DNA of 14,029 nt from Actinomycetes bacterium. GTDB lineage: Bacteria > Actinomycetota > Acidimicrobiia > Acidimicrobiales > Bog-793. The notes under the pieces were generated by a model. The model was not told the DNA's origin and did no database searches. It saw only the letters and a program-made list of their open reading frames with translations. This document shows positions 6,678 through 13,623 of the stretch, one piece after another (positions within the stretch are counted from its first letter, which is position 1; every line of letters starts with the position of its first letter). The position numbers and the translations under genes are program-made. The DNA lies in the NCBI GenBank assembly GCA_021821585.1, contig JAKACF010000041.1, positions 1 through 14,029 on the forward strand. The letters run 5' to 3'.

Positions 6678-7726
6678 GTGGCGGCGACCTCTATCTCGCC
6701 ACCACGATGCTCGTCTACGTGGGCACGGCGATGATCGCCTGCTGGGGCCTCGACTTGCAGATCGGCGAGACGAACGTCCTCAACTTCGGCTTCATCCTCT
6801 TCGAGGCGATCGGTGCCTACGTCGCCGCCATCTTGACCCTCGGCCCGTCGACCTCGAACGGCGGCTTCCAGCAGTACATCCTGGGCGCGCAGCTGCCCTT
6901 CCCGATCCCGTGGATCGCCGCCATGGCAGCCGGCGCCTTCCTCGGCTTCCTCATGGGCCTGCTCACCCTCCGCCGGCTCCGCGGCGACTACGAGGCGGTC
7001 GTGATGCTCGTCCTCGCGCTCGTCGCCTTCTACGCCGTCTCTGCGGACAACTCACTGTTCAACGGATCCGTCGGCCTGAGCCTCATTCCCGCTCCGCTCG
7101 CCGGTGCATTGAACGGGGGACCGGCGACGTCCATGCTGTACCGCTGGGTGTTCGTCGGGCTCGTCGCCGTCGGTTGCGTGCTCTCGTTCTTCGTCGTCCA
7201 CCGGATCACGAGCTCACCGCTCGGACGGTCGCTTCGGGCGATCAGGGAGAACGACGCCGTCGCCCAGTCGCTCGGCAAGGACGTCATCAAGCTGCGGATG
7301 CTCGTGCTCGTGATCGGCGGCGCCCTCGGCGCGCTCGCCGGCGCCATGCTGGCCGACTGGATCGCTGCCTGGTCCCCGGGATCGTGGACCTATCCGGAGA
7401 CCTTCACCCTCTTTGCCGCCATCATCGTCGGGGGACGCGCGAACGCCGCCGGTGTGGCGCTCGGATCGATCATCGTGCCGGGTCTTGTGATGGAGGGTGT
7501 GCTGTTCCTGCCGACGTTCGGTCCGGCCTATCTCACCGCTGCGCTCCAGTGGATGCTCGTCGGCGTGCTGATCATCGGTTTCATGTGGTTCCGGCCGCAG
7601 GGCCTCATCCCCGAACGGCGGCGCCGCTTCCCCACGGTGGAGGCTCCCGCGTTACCCACCGCCGCACCGCAGGAGGTCCTCGCCCTCGCCGAGGTCAAGT
7701 CGGACCTGTCGGGGACGTCCTCGTGA
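6674..7726 (+). CDS. livM: LIV-type ABC transporter permease, LivM class
   Basis: 350 aa, the second permease of the importer. Hydrophobic segments run through most of its length. The conserved cytoplasmic loop is 'TSSPLGRSLRAIRENDAVAQ' then 'SLGKD', followed by 'GGALGALAGAMLAD', 'TLFAAIIVGGRANAAGVALG' and the C-terminal 'WFRPQGLIPERRRR' seen in many LivM proteins. The ATG overlaps the livH stop (6674-6677), and the stop overlaps the GTG start of the ATPase gene (7723-7726), so the three are likely translationally coupled. A ~30-residue Ala/Pro-rich tail follows the last membrane segment. It pairs with LivH to form the channel for the substrate delivered by the lipoprotein. Confidence 0.92.
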   Translation: MSGGDLYLATTMLVYVGTAMIACWGLDLQIGETNVLNFGFILFEAIGAYVAAILTLGPSTSNGGFQQYILGAQLPFPIPWIAAMAAGAFLGFLMGLLTLRRLRGDYEAVVMLVLALVAFYAVSADNSLFNGSVGLSLIPAPLAGALNGGPATSMLYRWVFVGLVAVGCVLSFFVVHRITSSPLGRSLRAIRENDAVAQSLGKDVIKLRMLVLVIGGALGALAGAMLADWIAAWSPGSWTYPETFTLFAAIIVGGRANAAGVALGSIIVPGLVMEGVLFLPTFGPAYLTAALQWMLVGVLIIGFMWFRPQGLIPERRRRFPTVEAPALPTAAPQEVLALAEVKSDLSGTSS

Positions 7727-8514
7727 TCAGCCCCCGCACGCTCACCAAGCCGGAGGTCGAGACCGTCCTCGAGACCCGCAACGTCCGGCGCAGCTTCGGC
7801 GGCGTCGTCGCCGTCGACGACGTCTCGATCTCCGTCCCGGCAGGCCATGTCGTCGGCCTCATCGGGCCGAACGGCGCCGGCAAGTCGACGCTGCTCTCCA
7901 TCCTTGCCGGCGCCGAGAGCCCCGATACCGGATCGGTCTGGTTCCTCGGCGACGAGGTCACGAGCGACAAGCCCTTCCGCCGGGCGCGAAAGGGGCTGTG
8001 CCGGACATTCCAGCTGACAGGCGACCTGCCCCGCCTCACCGTCCTCGAGAACCTCATCGTGGCGGCCCCCTCCCAGCGCGGCGAGCGCCTCTTCGTGGCC
8101 CTCGCCGGCAAGCGGGCGTGGGCGAAGCAGGAGGAGGAGCTCGTGATCCGGGCCCGAGGGCTGCTCGACCGCTTCGACATGCGCAGGGAGGAGGACTCCT
8201 ACGTCGCCGAGCTGAGCGGCGGCCAGCGCCGACTGGTCGAGATCATGCGGGCCCTCATGGCGAGTCCCCGCCTGCTCCTGCTCGACGAGCCCTTCGCCGG
8301 GGTGAACCCGAGCCTCGCCCGGAGGATCGAGCGCCACCTCATCGATCTGCGTGACGAGGGCCTCACGATGGTCCTCGTCGAGCACGAGCTCGGCGTCGTC
8401 GAGCGCTGTTGCGACCCGGTCATCGTCATGGCCACGGGCCGGGTGATCGCCCAGGGGACGATGGGCGACATCCGGACGCGTGAGGATGTGCTCGATGCGT
8501 ATCTCGCAGGGTGA
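7723..8514 (+). CDS. livG: LIV-type ABC transporter ATP-binding protein, LivG class
   Basis: 263 aa from GTG 7723, whose GTGA overlaps the livM stop. The frame is open much further upstream inside livM, but ABC homology starts at 'VLETRNVRRSFGGVVAVDDV'. Walker A GPNGAGKST (48-56), a Q-loop at 'CRTFQLTGDLPRLTVLEN', ABC signature LSGGQRR (164-170), Walker B LLLLDEP with D188-E189, and switch histidine H221 (VLVEHEL) are all present, so it should be an active ATPase. The 'FQ...LTVLENL' Q-loop and 'EPFAGVNP' D-loop context are typical of LivG. It energises the importer together with the next gene product. Confidence 0.93.
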   Translation: MISPRTLTKPEVETVLETRNVRRSFGGVVAVDDVSISVPAGHVVGLIGPNGAGKSTLLSILAGAESPDTGSVWFLGDEVTSDKPFRRARKGLCRTFQLTGDLPRLTVLENLIVAAPSQRGERLFVALAGKRAWAKQEEELVIRARGLLDRFDMRREEDSYVAELSGGQRRLVEIMRALMASPRLLLLDEPFAGVNPSLARRIERHLIDLRDEGLTMVLVEHELGVVERCCDPVIVMATGRVIAQGTMGDIRTREDVLDAYLAG

Positions 8515-8524
8515 GGTGACTGGC

Positions 8525-9283
8525 ATGTCCGACGGCACCCGGCGGCCGGAAGCCGTGCTCGAGGTGAAGGACCTGTCGGCCGGATACGGCGGTCCGCCGA
8601 TCGTCTCCAACCTCGACCTCATGGTCGGACGGGGCGAGATCGTCACGATCGTCGGCCCGAACGGTGCCGGCAAGAGCACGCTCGTGAAGACCATCATCGG
8701 CGAGCTGCGAGCCATGACCGGGAGCGTCCACCTCGAGGGTGCGCAGGTGACGAACGTCCCGACCGAGCTCCTCGTGCGCCGGGGCATCGCCTACGTTCCC
8801 CAGCGCAACGACGTCTTCGGCATGCTGTCGGTCCGCGAGAACCTCGAGATGGGGGGTTACCTGCTCCACAAGCGGGAGGTGGCCAGCCGGATCGAGGAGG
8901 CGCTGGCGTACTTCCCCAAGCTCGAGGAGCTCGCCCATCGCCGGGTGGTCGTCAGCAAGTTGAGCGGTGGCGAACGCAAGATGCTGGCCTTCGCCCGGGC
9001 ACTCATGATGCGACCGCAGGTGCTCGTCCTCGACGAGCCGACGGCCGGCCTCGCCGTCCAGGTCGCCCGCAGCCTGCTGCGCGAGCAGGTCCCGGCGCTC
9101 GTCTCCCGGGGTGTGTCGGTGCTGCTCATCGAGCAGCGGGCCTCGGACGCCCTCGAGATCTCCGACTGGGGATACGTCCTCGTCTCCGGTCAGGTGAGGA
9201 TCTCGGCGAGCGCGTCGGAGATCCTCGGCAGGAAGGACATCGGCGAGATCTTCCTCGGCAAGGTCTCCGCAGACACCGGCTGA
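8525..9283 (+). CDS. livF: LIV-type ABC transporter ATP-binding protein, LivF class
   Basis: 252 aa. ATG 8525 is chosen over an in-frame upstream ATG (8480, inside livG) because GAGGTGA (8513-8519) lies 5 nt before it. Walker A GPNGAGKST (44-52), Q-loop in 'IAYVPQRNDVFGMLSVRENL', signature LSGGERK (146-152), Walker B LVLDEP with D170-E171. The switch position is 'LIEQR', i.e. Gln in place of His, which is usual for LivF and makes the two ATPases asymmetric. It lies 10 nt after livG, with its ribosome binding site overlapping the livG stop. Confidence 0.93.
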   Translation: MSDGTRRPEAVLEVKDLSAGYGGPPIVSNLDLMVGRGEIVTIVGPNGAGKSTLVKTIIGELRAMTGSVHLEGAQVTNVPTELLVRRGIAYVPQRNDVFGMLSVRENLEMGGYLLHKREVASRIEEALAYFPKLEELAHRRVVVSKLSGGERKMLAFARALMMRPQVLVLDEPTAGLAVQVARSLLREQVPALVSRGVSVLLIEQRASDALEISDWGYVLVSGQVRISASASEILGRKDIGEIFLGKVSADTG

Positions 9284-9284
9284 C

Positions 9285-10676
9285 GTGGGGCGCGGCCGCG
9301 GCGATCTCGACGGGCGCGGCGGGCAGGGACGTGTCGGAGGGCTCACGCTCGCCGCCCTCCTGTCGGCGACCTTCGCAGGCTCGTACTACAGCAACGTCGC
9401 CCTCGTGCCGCTCGCGCCGATCCTCGACCACTTCCACACCGGCGTCGGCATGGGCGTCCTTGTTCTCGGTGCCTTCGCCGTCACTCTCGCTGCCACCACT
9501 CCGCTCGCCTCCCACCTCGGAGATCGCGGCGGGTGGACCCGGGTGCTCGTCGCCGGCCTCGCCGTCGTCGCCGTCGGCTCGGTGGCAGCGGCGCTCTCGC
9601 CGAGCTTCGCCTTCCTCGTCGGCGTGAGGGTCGTGCAGGGGGCGGCGGCTGCGGTCATCGTCCCGGGAGTCATGATCCACCTCTCGACCACCGTCGCCGA
9701 GCGGGACCGGCCGTTCGCGATGGGACTGTGGTCGTCGGCGAACAGCCTCGGCAGGCTCGTGGCCGTCCCCCTCGGCGGTCTTCTCGCCTCGCTTGCCGGG
9801 TGGAGCAGCGTCTTCTGGTCGTCTGTGCCGGCGATGGGGATCGCCGCGCTCGCCATCTTCTTCCTCGTTCCGCGCAAGCCCCCGAGGCCGATCGTGACGG
9901 ACTGGTCGAGCGCCGGCGGGCTCACCGCCGGCGCGGCCCTCGGCCTCGGCGGCCTGACGGCCCTGTCGACCGGCGTCGACGGAGCGGTCGCCGGCGTGCC
10001 GCTCATGGTCGCCGGCGCCGCCCTCGTCGCCACGGCCTGGCGCCGTGGGGCGAGAGCGTCCCACCCGCTCGTCCCCGTCGGGCTGCTCCGTTCCCCGACG
10101 CTCCTGCGGTCCAGCCTGGGCGGATTCGTCCAGATGGCCACGATCATGGTGGACATCACCGCCGTCTCCCTCTACCTCGTCCGCTCGACGGGGACCAGCC
10201 CGGCGACGGCCGGTCTGGTCGCCCTCGCCTTCCCCGGCGTCATGGTCGTCGTCTCCTGGCTGGCCGGCTATGCCATGCGCCGCCTCGGCGGCCGGCGGGT
10301 CTTCTCCTGGGGTCTCGGCCTGCTCGCCGTCGGGCAGGTGCTGATCGCCCTCGCGACCGCTCGCGGAGTCGGGGTGGGCCCGCTGCTCGCCGGTGCCCTC
10401 GGGCTCGCCGGCGGCGGGGCGGCGCTCGTCCAGACCTCGTCGGCCGGGGGCGCCACGCGGCCGGGGGCGGCGGACAGCTCGGCAGCCGTCGGTGCCTTCA
10501 ACCTCATCCGCTTCTCCGGTACTGCGGCGGGTGCGGCCTGGCTCGCCATCGTCCTGTCGCTCGGAGGTTCGTACCCGCTGCTCTTCGCCAGCTGCGCGGC
10601 CGTCGCCGTCGGCAGCCTCGCTCTCAGCTCACGGCTGGGCGGCGAGAAGATGCCACTTGGCGTGAAGTCTCCTTGA
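9285..10676 (+). CDS. MFS transporter, DHA2-type (14 predicted TM)
   Basis: 463 aa, starting at GTG one base after the livF stop. No Shine-Dalgarno is visible, so translation may depend on the upstream gene. About 14 hydrophobic segments can be counted. An MFS motif A-like loop 'HLGDRGGWTRVLVAG' follows TM2, and 'RVVQGAAAAVIVPGVMIHL' matches the motif region of TM4. TM5 is 'SSANSLGRLVAVPLGGLLAS', with the family pattern of drug:H+ antiporters. It probably exports a toxic substrate or product, or takes up a related acid; direction cannot be read from sequence. Its stop codon overlaps the -35 of the next operon's promoter. Confidence 0.88.
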   Translation: MGRGRGDLDGRGGQGRVGGLTLAALLSATFAGSYYSNVALVPLAPILDHFHTGVGMGVLVLGAFAVTLAATTPLASHLGDRGGWTRVLVAGLAVVAVGSVAAALSPSFAFLVGVRVVQGAAAAVIVPGVMIHLSTTVAERDRPFAMGLWSSANSLGRLVAVPLGGLLASLAGWSSVFWSSVPAMGIAALAIFFLVPRKPPRPIVTDWSSAGGLTAGAALGLGGLTALSTGVDGAVAGVPLMVAGAALVATAWRRGARASHPLVPVGLLRSPTLLRSSLGGFVQMATIMVDITAVSLYLVRSTGTSPATAGLVALAFPGVMVVVSWLAGYAMRRLGGRRVFSWGLGLLAVGQVLIALATARGVGVGPLLAGALGLAGGGAALVQTSSAGGATRPGAADSSAAVGAFNLIRFSGTAAGAAWLAIVLSLGGSYPLLFASCAAVAVGSLALSSRLGGEKMPLGVKSP

Positions 10677-10701
10677 CATAAGAATCTTGACGTAGAAGAA
10701 T
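10672..10701 (+). repeat. Tandem imperfect direct repeats (CTTGAC...AGAAT) in the promoter
   Basis: CTTGACATAAGAAT (10672-10685) is followed directly by CTTGACGTAGAAGAAT (10686-10701): the same element twice with one substitution and a 2-nt insertion. Each contains CTTGAC..AAG, resembling the CTTGACATCAAG palindrome at 4212-4223. This makes it a candidate regulator binding site, perhaps for the same MarR. Confidence 0.55.
10673..10701 (+). promoter_or_regulatory. Probable promoter of the ubiD-coxMSL operon
   Basis: Consensus -35 TTGACA (10673-10678) overlaps the MFS stop codon. It is followed by a 17-nt spacer and AAGAAT (10696-10701), 4 of 6 to TATAAT. The leader to ATG 10751 is about 45 nt and contains a purine-rich ribosome binding site (GGGGAGGGG, 10734-10742). 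This is the only intergenic gap on the right side big enough to hold a promoter. Confidence 0.5.
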
Positions 10702-10750
10702 CGCGCCGGACATTCGACGTCGCCAGCGAGCCGGGGAGGGGCCAATCCAC

Positions 10751-12229
10751 ATGACGAACCACGAGACGAGGACCCACTCCCAAGAGGTCCTCGGAAAGAG
10801 CCTGCACGAGTACATCGACTTCCTCGACAAGCACCACCCCGAGGAGATCCTGCGGGTGAGCGAGGAGGTGGACCCGGTCTTCGAGGTGACCGCCGCGCTG
10901 TGGCGGCTCGAGAGGGAGCGCCGCTACCCGCTCGTCATCTTCGAGAACGTGAAGGGCTCGGACCTCCCCTGTGTGACGAACGTCCACGCGAGCTTCCCGC
11001 GCCTCGCCCTCGCCCTCGGGCTGCCGATCGACGCCACGCCGAGGGACTTCATCCTCGAGTACATGGCGAGAGAGGACCACGCGATCGAGCCGAAGCTCGT
11101 CGATGCCGCCGAGGCTCCGTGCAAAGAGGTCATCTTGACCGGCGACGACGTCGACGTGACGGCCCTTCCGACCCTCAAGTACCACGAGCTCGACTCCGGC
11201 CAGGTCGACCCGGGTTATGAGTCCTTCCAGGGCCGCTACATCACCCTCGGCTACGAGATCATGAAGGACCCCGACACCGGCGTGCGCAACGCCGGCATCT
11301 ACCGGCTCCAGGTGAAGGGCAAGAACAAGTTCGGGATCCAGATCTCCGAGACCGCCCACGGCCACTACATCATGCAGAAGAACCTGCGCAACGGGAAGCC
11401 GACGCCGATGGCGGTCGCCATCGGGCTGCACCCGACCGTCGAGCTCGGGTTCCTCTCGTTCACCGGCATCGACGTCGACGAGTTCGCCATCGCCGGCGCC
11501 ATGCTCGGCGAGCCGCTCGAGATGGTGAAGTGCGAGACGATCGACGTCGAGGTCCCCGCCCAGGCCGAGATCGTCCTCGAGTGCGAGATCCACCCGACCG
11601 AGAGGGAGCCGGAGGCGCCCTTTGGCGAGTACCCGGGCACCTACGGTCCCGAGCGGCTCAACCCGGTCGTCTACGTGAAGGCGATCACCATGCGCCGCAA
11701 CGCCTACTACCAGAGCTCCTTCGTCGGCCACCGCGACAACCTGCTGCTGTCGGGCGTGACCCGCAACAGCCAGATCTACAAGAGCTGCCGGCTCGCCTCG
11801 GGAGCGGTCACGGCCGTCTACGTCCCGCCCTCTGGCCGCTCGCGGTACATCTGCTATGTCCAGATGAACAAGGTGATCGAGGGCGACCCGAAGAACGCCG
11901 CCATGGCCGCCTTCGCCGCCGACCCGTTCCTCAAGTACGTCGTGGTCGTCGACGGCGACGTCGACATCACCAACGACGCCGATGTCTGGCACGCCATCGC
12001 CACCCGGGTCCGCTTCGACCATGACGCCTTCGTCGTCTCCTACTCGAGGGGCTCACCCCTCGACCCGGCCTCCTACGACCCGGCCGGAGGCTCGCACCTC
12101 GTCACCAAGGTCGGCATCGACGCCACCCGCAAGGCGAACTACCAGCCCGAGATCTCGACCCCAGGAGTCGACGAGGTCGACCTCGACGCCCTGTTCGGCG
12201 AGCAGTGGCGACAGATCCGCCAGGACTGA
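10751..12229 (+). CDS. UbiD-family prenyl-FMN-dependent (de)carboxylase
   Basis: 492 aa, usual UbiD length. Family members reversibly decarboxylate aromatic, heteroaromatic or alpha,beta-unsaturated acids with prenylated FMN, K+ and Mn2+. The catalytic triad seems intact: R185 in 'NAGIYRLQVKG', and E288 and E293 in 'EPEAPFGEYPGTYGP' (the E-x4-E motif). Also visible are the N-terminal 'ALWRLERERRYPLVIFENVK' and the C-terminal domain with 'GDPKNAAMAAFAADPFLKYV' and 'DVDITNDADVWHAIATR'. ATG is placed by GGGGAGGGG (10734-10742) upstream. It starts a second operon behind the promoter at 10673-10701 and is followed 18 nt later by coxM. The 3' end is identical to the fragment at 1-88. The context is catabolic, not ubiquinone synthesis. 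The substrate is unknown. Confidence 0.92.
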   Translation: MTNHETRTHSQEVLGKSLHEYIDFLDKHHPEEILRVSEEVDPVFEVTAALWRLERERRYPLVIFENVKGSDLPCVTNVHASFPRLALALGLPIDATPRDFILEYMAREDHAIEPKLVDAAEAPCKEVILTGDDVDVTALPTLKYHELDSGQVDPGYESFQGRYITLGYEIMKDPDTGVRNAGIYRLQVKGKNKFGIQISETAHGHYIMQKNLRNGKPTPMAVAIGLHPTVELGFLSFTGIDVDEFAIAGAMLGEPLEMVKCETIDVEVPAQAEIVLECEIHPTEREPEAPFGEYPGTYGPERLNPVVYVKAITMRRNAYYQSSFVGHRDNLLLSGVTRNSQIYKSCRLASGAVTAVYVPPSGRSRYICYVQMNKVIEGDPKNAAMAAFAADPFLKYVVVVDGDVDITNDADVWHAIATRVRFDHDAFVVSYSRGSPLDPASYDPAGGSHLVTKVGIDATRKANYQPEISTPGVDEVDLDALFGEQWRQIRQD

Positions 12230-12243
12230 GCCGCTCGAGATGA
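12142..12243 (+). repeat. Direct repeat, copy 2 (identical to 1-102)
   Basis: Matches 1-102 without a mismatch, including 14 bases beyond the UbiD stop codon. Identity ends at 12243, four bases into what is the UbiX-like start in copy 1. From 12244 on the sequence leads into coxM instead. This marks a sharp junction. Confidence 0.97.
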
Positions 12244-12251
12244 GGCGATGA
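12240..12251 (+). other. Three-codon mini-ORF (M-R-R-stop), relic of a UbiX-like start
   Basis: ATG at 12240 corresponds exactly to the UbiX-like start codon at 99 in the other repeat copy. After the junction it reads AGG CGA TGA, ending at 12251, so it codes only Met-Arg-Arg. Its stop overlaps the coxM ATG (12248-12250) as ATGA. It may be a fossil of the rearrangement or act as a translation relay from ubiD to coxM. No protein function is claimed. Confidence 0.4.
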
Positions 12252-13117
12252 AGCCGGCTCCCTTCGAGTACGTCACGGCCGGGACCGTCGAGGAGGCGGT
12301 CTCGGCCCTCGCCGACGGCGGCGACATGGCCAAGATCCTCGCTGGGGGCCAGAGCCTGGTCCCGCTCCTGGCCCTCCGCCTCGCACGGCCCGACGTGCTG
12401 GTCGACGTCAACTCGGTCACGGGCCTCGACTCCATCGCAGTCGAGGACGGCACGCTCCGCATCGGGGCGCTCGCACGCCACCGCGCGGTCGAGCGCGATG
12501 CCGCCGTCGCCGACCGCTTCCCGATCGTCTCCGAGGCTGTCTCGAAGATCGGCCACGTCGCCATCCGCAACCGGGGAACGGTCGGCGGCTCGGTGGCCCA
12601 CGCCGATCCCGCCGCAGAGTGGCCCACCGTGCTGCTCGCCCTCGACGGTGAGGTGGAGGTGGCGAGCAGGGCGGGGCGTCGGGTGGTGCCCGCCGAGGAG
12701 CTCTTCGTCTCCTATCTCACGACGTCGCTGTCCTGGGACGAGATGCTCTGCGAGATCCGCCTGAAGCAGCCGCCGGGCACCTGCGGGTCCAGCTTCCTCG
12801 AGCTGGCCCGCCGCGACGGCGACTTCGCGATGGTCGGGGTGGCGGCGGTCCTCGGGTTCACGAGTGGCGAGGTCACCCACTGCCGCATCGCCCTCAGTGG
12901 TGTCGGTAGCACCCCGGTCCGGGCCCGGGCGGCAGAGGCGAGTCTCGTCGGGACAGCGGCCGACGCCGAGGCGATCGGCGCCGCCGCCGCGACGGTGTCC
13001 GAGGAGATCGAGCCCTCGGGAGACATCCACGGTTCGGCCGACTACCGGCGCAAGGTGGCGAGCGTCCTCACCCGGCGGGCGCTCGACGCCGCTCGGGCCG
13101 CGATCGAGGGGAGGTAG
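12248..13117 (+). CDS. Molybdenum hydroxylase FAD-binding (medium) subunit, CoxM-like
   Basis: 289 aa, standard for the CoxM/NdhF-type subunit. It carries electrons from the iron-sulphur subunit to FAD. The two FAD-binding motifs are clear: 'KILAGGQSLVPLLALRLARP' (from residue 29) and 'IRNRGTVGGSVAHADPAAEW' (from residue 106). The C-terminal CO_deh_flav_C domain with 'SADYRRKVASVLTRRAL' is complete. The ATG lies 18 nt after the ubiD stop with only a weak Shine-Dalgarno, and just right of the repeat junction at 12243. The coxS-like gene begins 2 nt after its stop, and a GGGGAGG within its last codons serves that gene. It would form the LMS complex with the next two gene products. Confidence 0.94.
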   Translation: MKPAPFEYVTAGTVEEAVSALADGGDMAKILAGGQSLVPLLALRLARPDVLVDVNSVTGLDSIAVEDGTLRIGALARHRAVERDAAVADRFPIVSEAVSKIGHVAIRNRGTVGGSVAHADPAAEWPTVLLALDGEVEVASRAGRRVVPAEELFVSYLTTSLSWDEMLCEIRLKQPPGTCGSSFLELARRDGDFAMVGVAAVLGFTSGEVTHCRIALSGVGSTPVRARAAEASLVGTAADAEAIGAAAATVSEEIEPSGDIHGSADYRRKVASVLTRRALDAARAAIEGR

Positions 13118-13119
13118 AG

Positions 13120-13623
13120 GTGGGGGAGCCGAGGGAGATCTCGCTCGAGGTGAACGGCAGGCTCTGTTCGGGGCGGGCTGAGTCGAGGACCACCCTCGCC
13201 GACTTCCTCAGGGAGGAGCTCGGCCTCACCGGTACCCACCTCGGCTGCGAGCACGGCGTCTGCGGGGCCTGTACGGTGCTGCTCGACGGCATGAGCGTCC
13301 GCTCCTGCCTGATGCTGGCGGTGCAGGCCGAGGGCCGCTCGGTGTCCACGGTGGAGGGCCTGGCGGCCGATGACGGCACACTTCATCCGATCCAGGAGGC
13401 GTTCTCCGAGCACCACGGGCTGCAGTGCGGCTTCTGCACGCCCGGGTTCCTCATGTCGGTGCTCGAGCTGCTCACCGAGAACCCCCGGCCGAGCGAGCAG
13501 GAGATCCGACAGCACTTGTCGGGCAACCTCTGCCGCTGCACGGGATACCAGCACATCGTCGAGGCCGTGGCGCACGCCGCCCAGGTCATGAGCGGCGGCG
13601 CGCCGGCCGTCACAGGTGGCTGA
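13120..13623 (+). CDS. Molybdenum hydroxylase 2Fe-2S (small) subunit, CoxS-like
   Basis: 167 aa, standard length. All eight cluster cysteines are present: the plant-ferredoxin-type set C43, C48, C51, C63 ('GCEHGVCGACTVLLDG') and the C-terminal helical set C103, C106, C138, C140 ('LQCGFCTPGF', 'GNLCRCTGY'). It passes electrons from the molybdenum centre to the FAD subunit. GTG start at 13120 with GGGGAGG (13108-13114) 5 nt upstream. The stop overlaps the start of the large-subunit gene. The glutamine before the C-terminal CGFC, which contacts the molybdenum cofactor in the family, is kept (Q102). Confidence 0.96.
   Translation: MGEPREISLEVNGRLCSGRAESRTTLADFLREELGLTGTHLGCEHGVCGACTVLLDGMSVRSCLMLAVQAEGRSVSTVEGLAADDGTLHPIQEAFSEHHGLQCGFCTPGFLMSVLELLTENPRPSEQEIRQHLSGNLCRCTGYQHIVEAVAHAAQVMSGGAPAVTGG

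Noticed and set aside
6910..7722. LivM-region open frame fused to LivG
   Set aside because: The open frame upstream of 7723 overlaps livM and has no homology; GTG 7723 with a GTGA overlap gives a normal LivG length.
10751..12229. Role of UbiD/UbiX in ubiquinone biosynthesis
   Set aside because: No other ubi or men genes nearby, the context is transport and molybdenum hydroxylases, and high-G+C Gram-positives generally use menaquinone.
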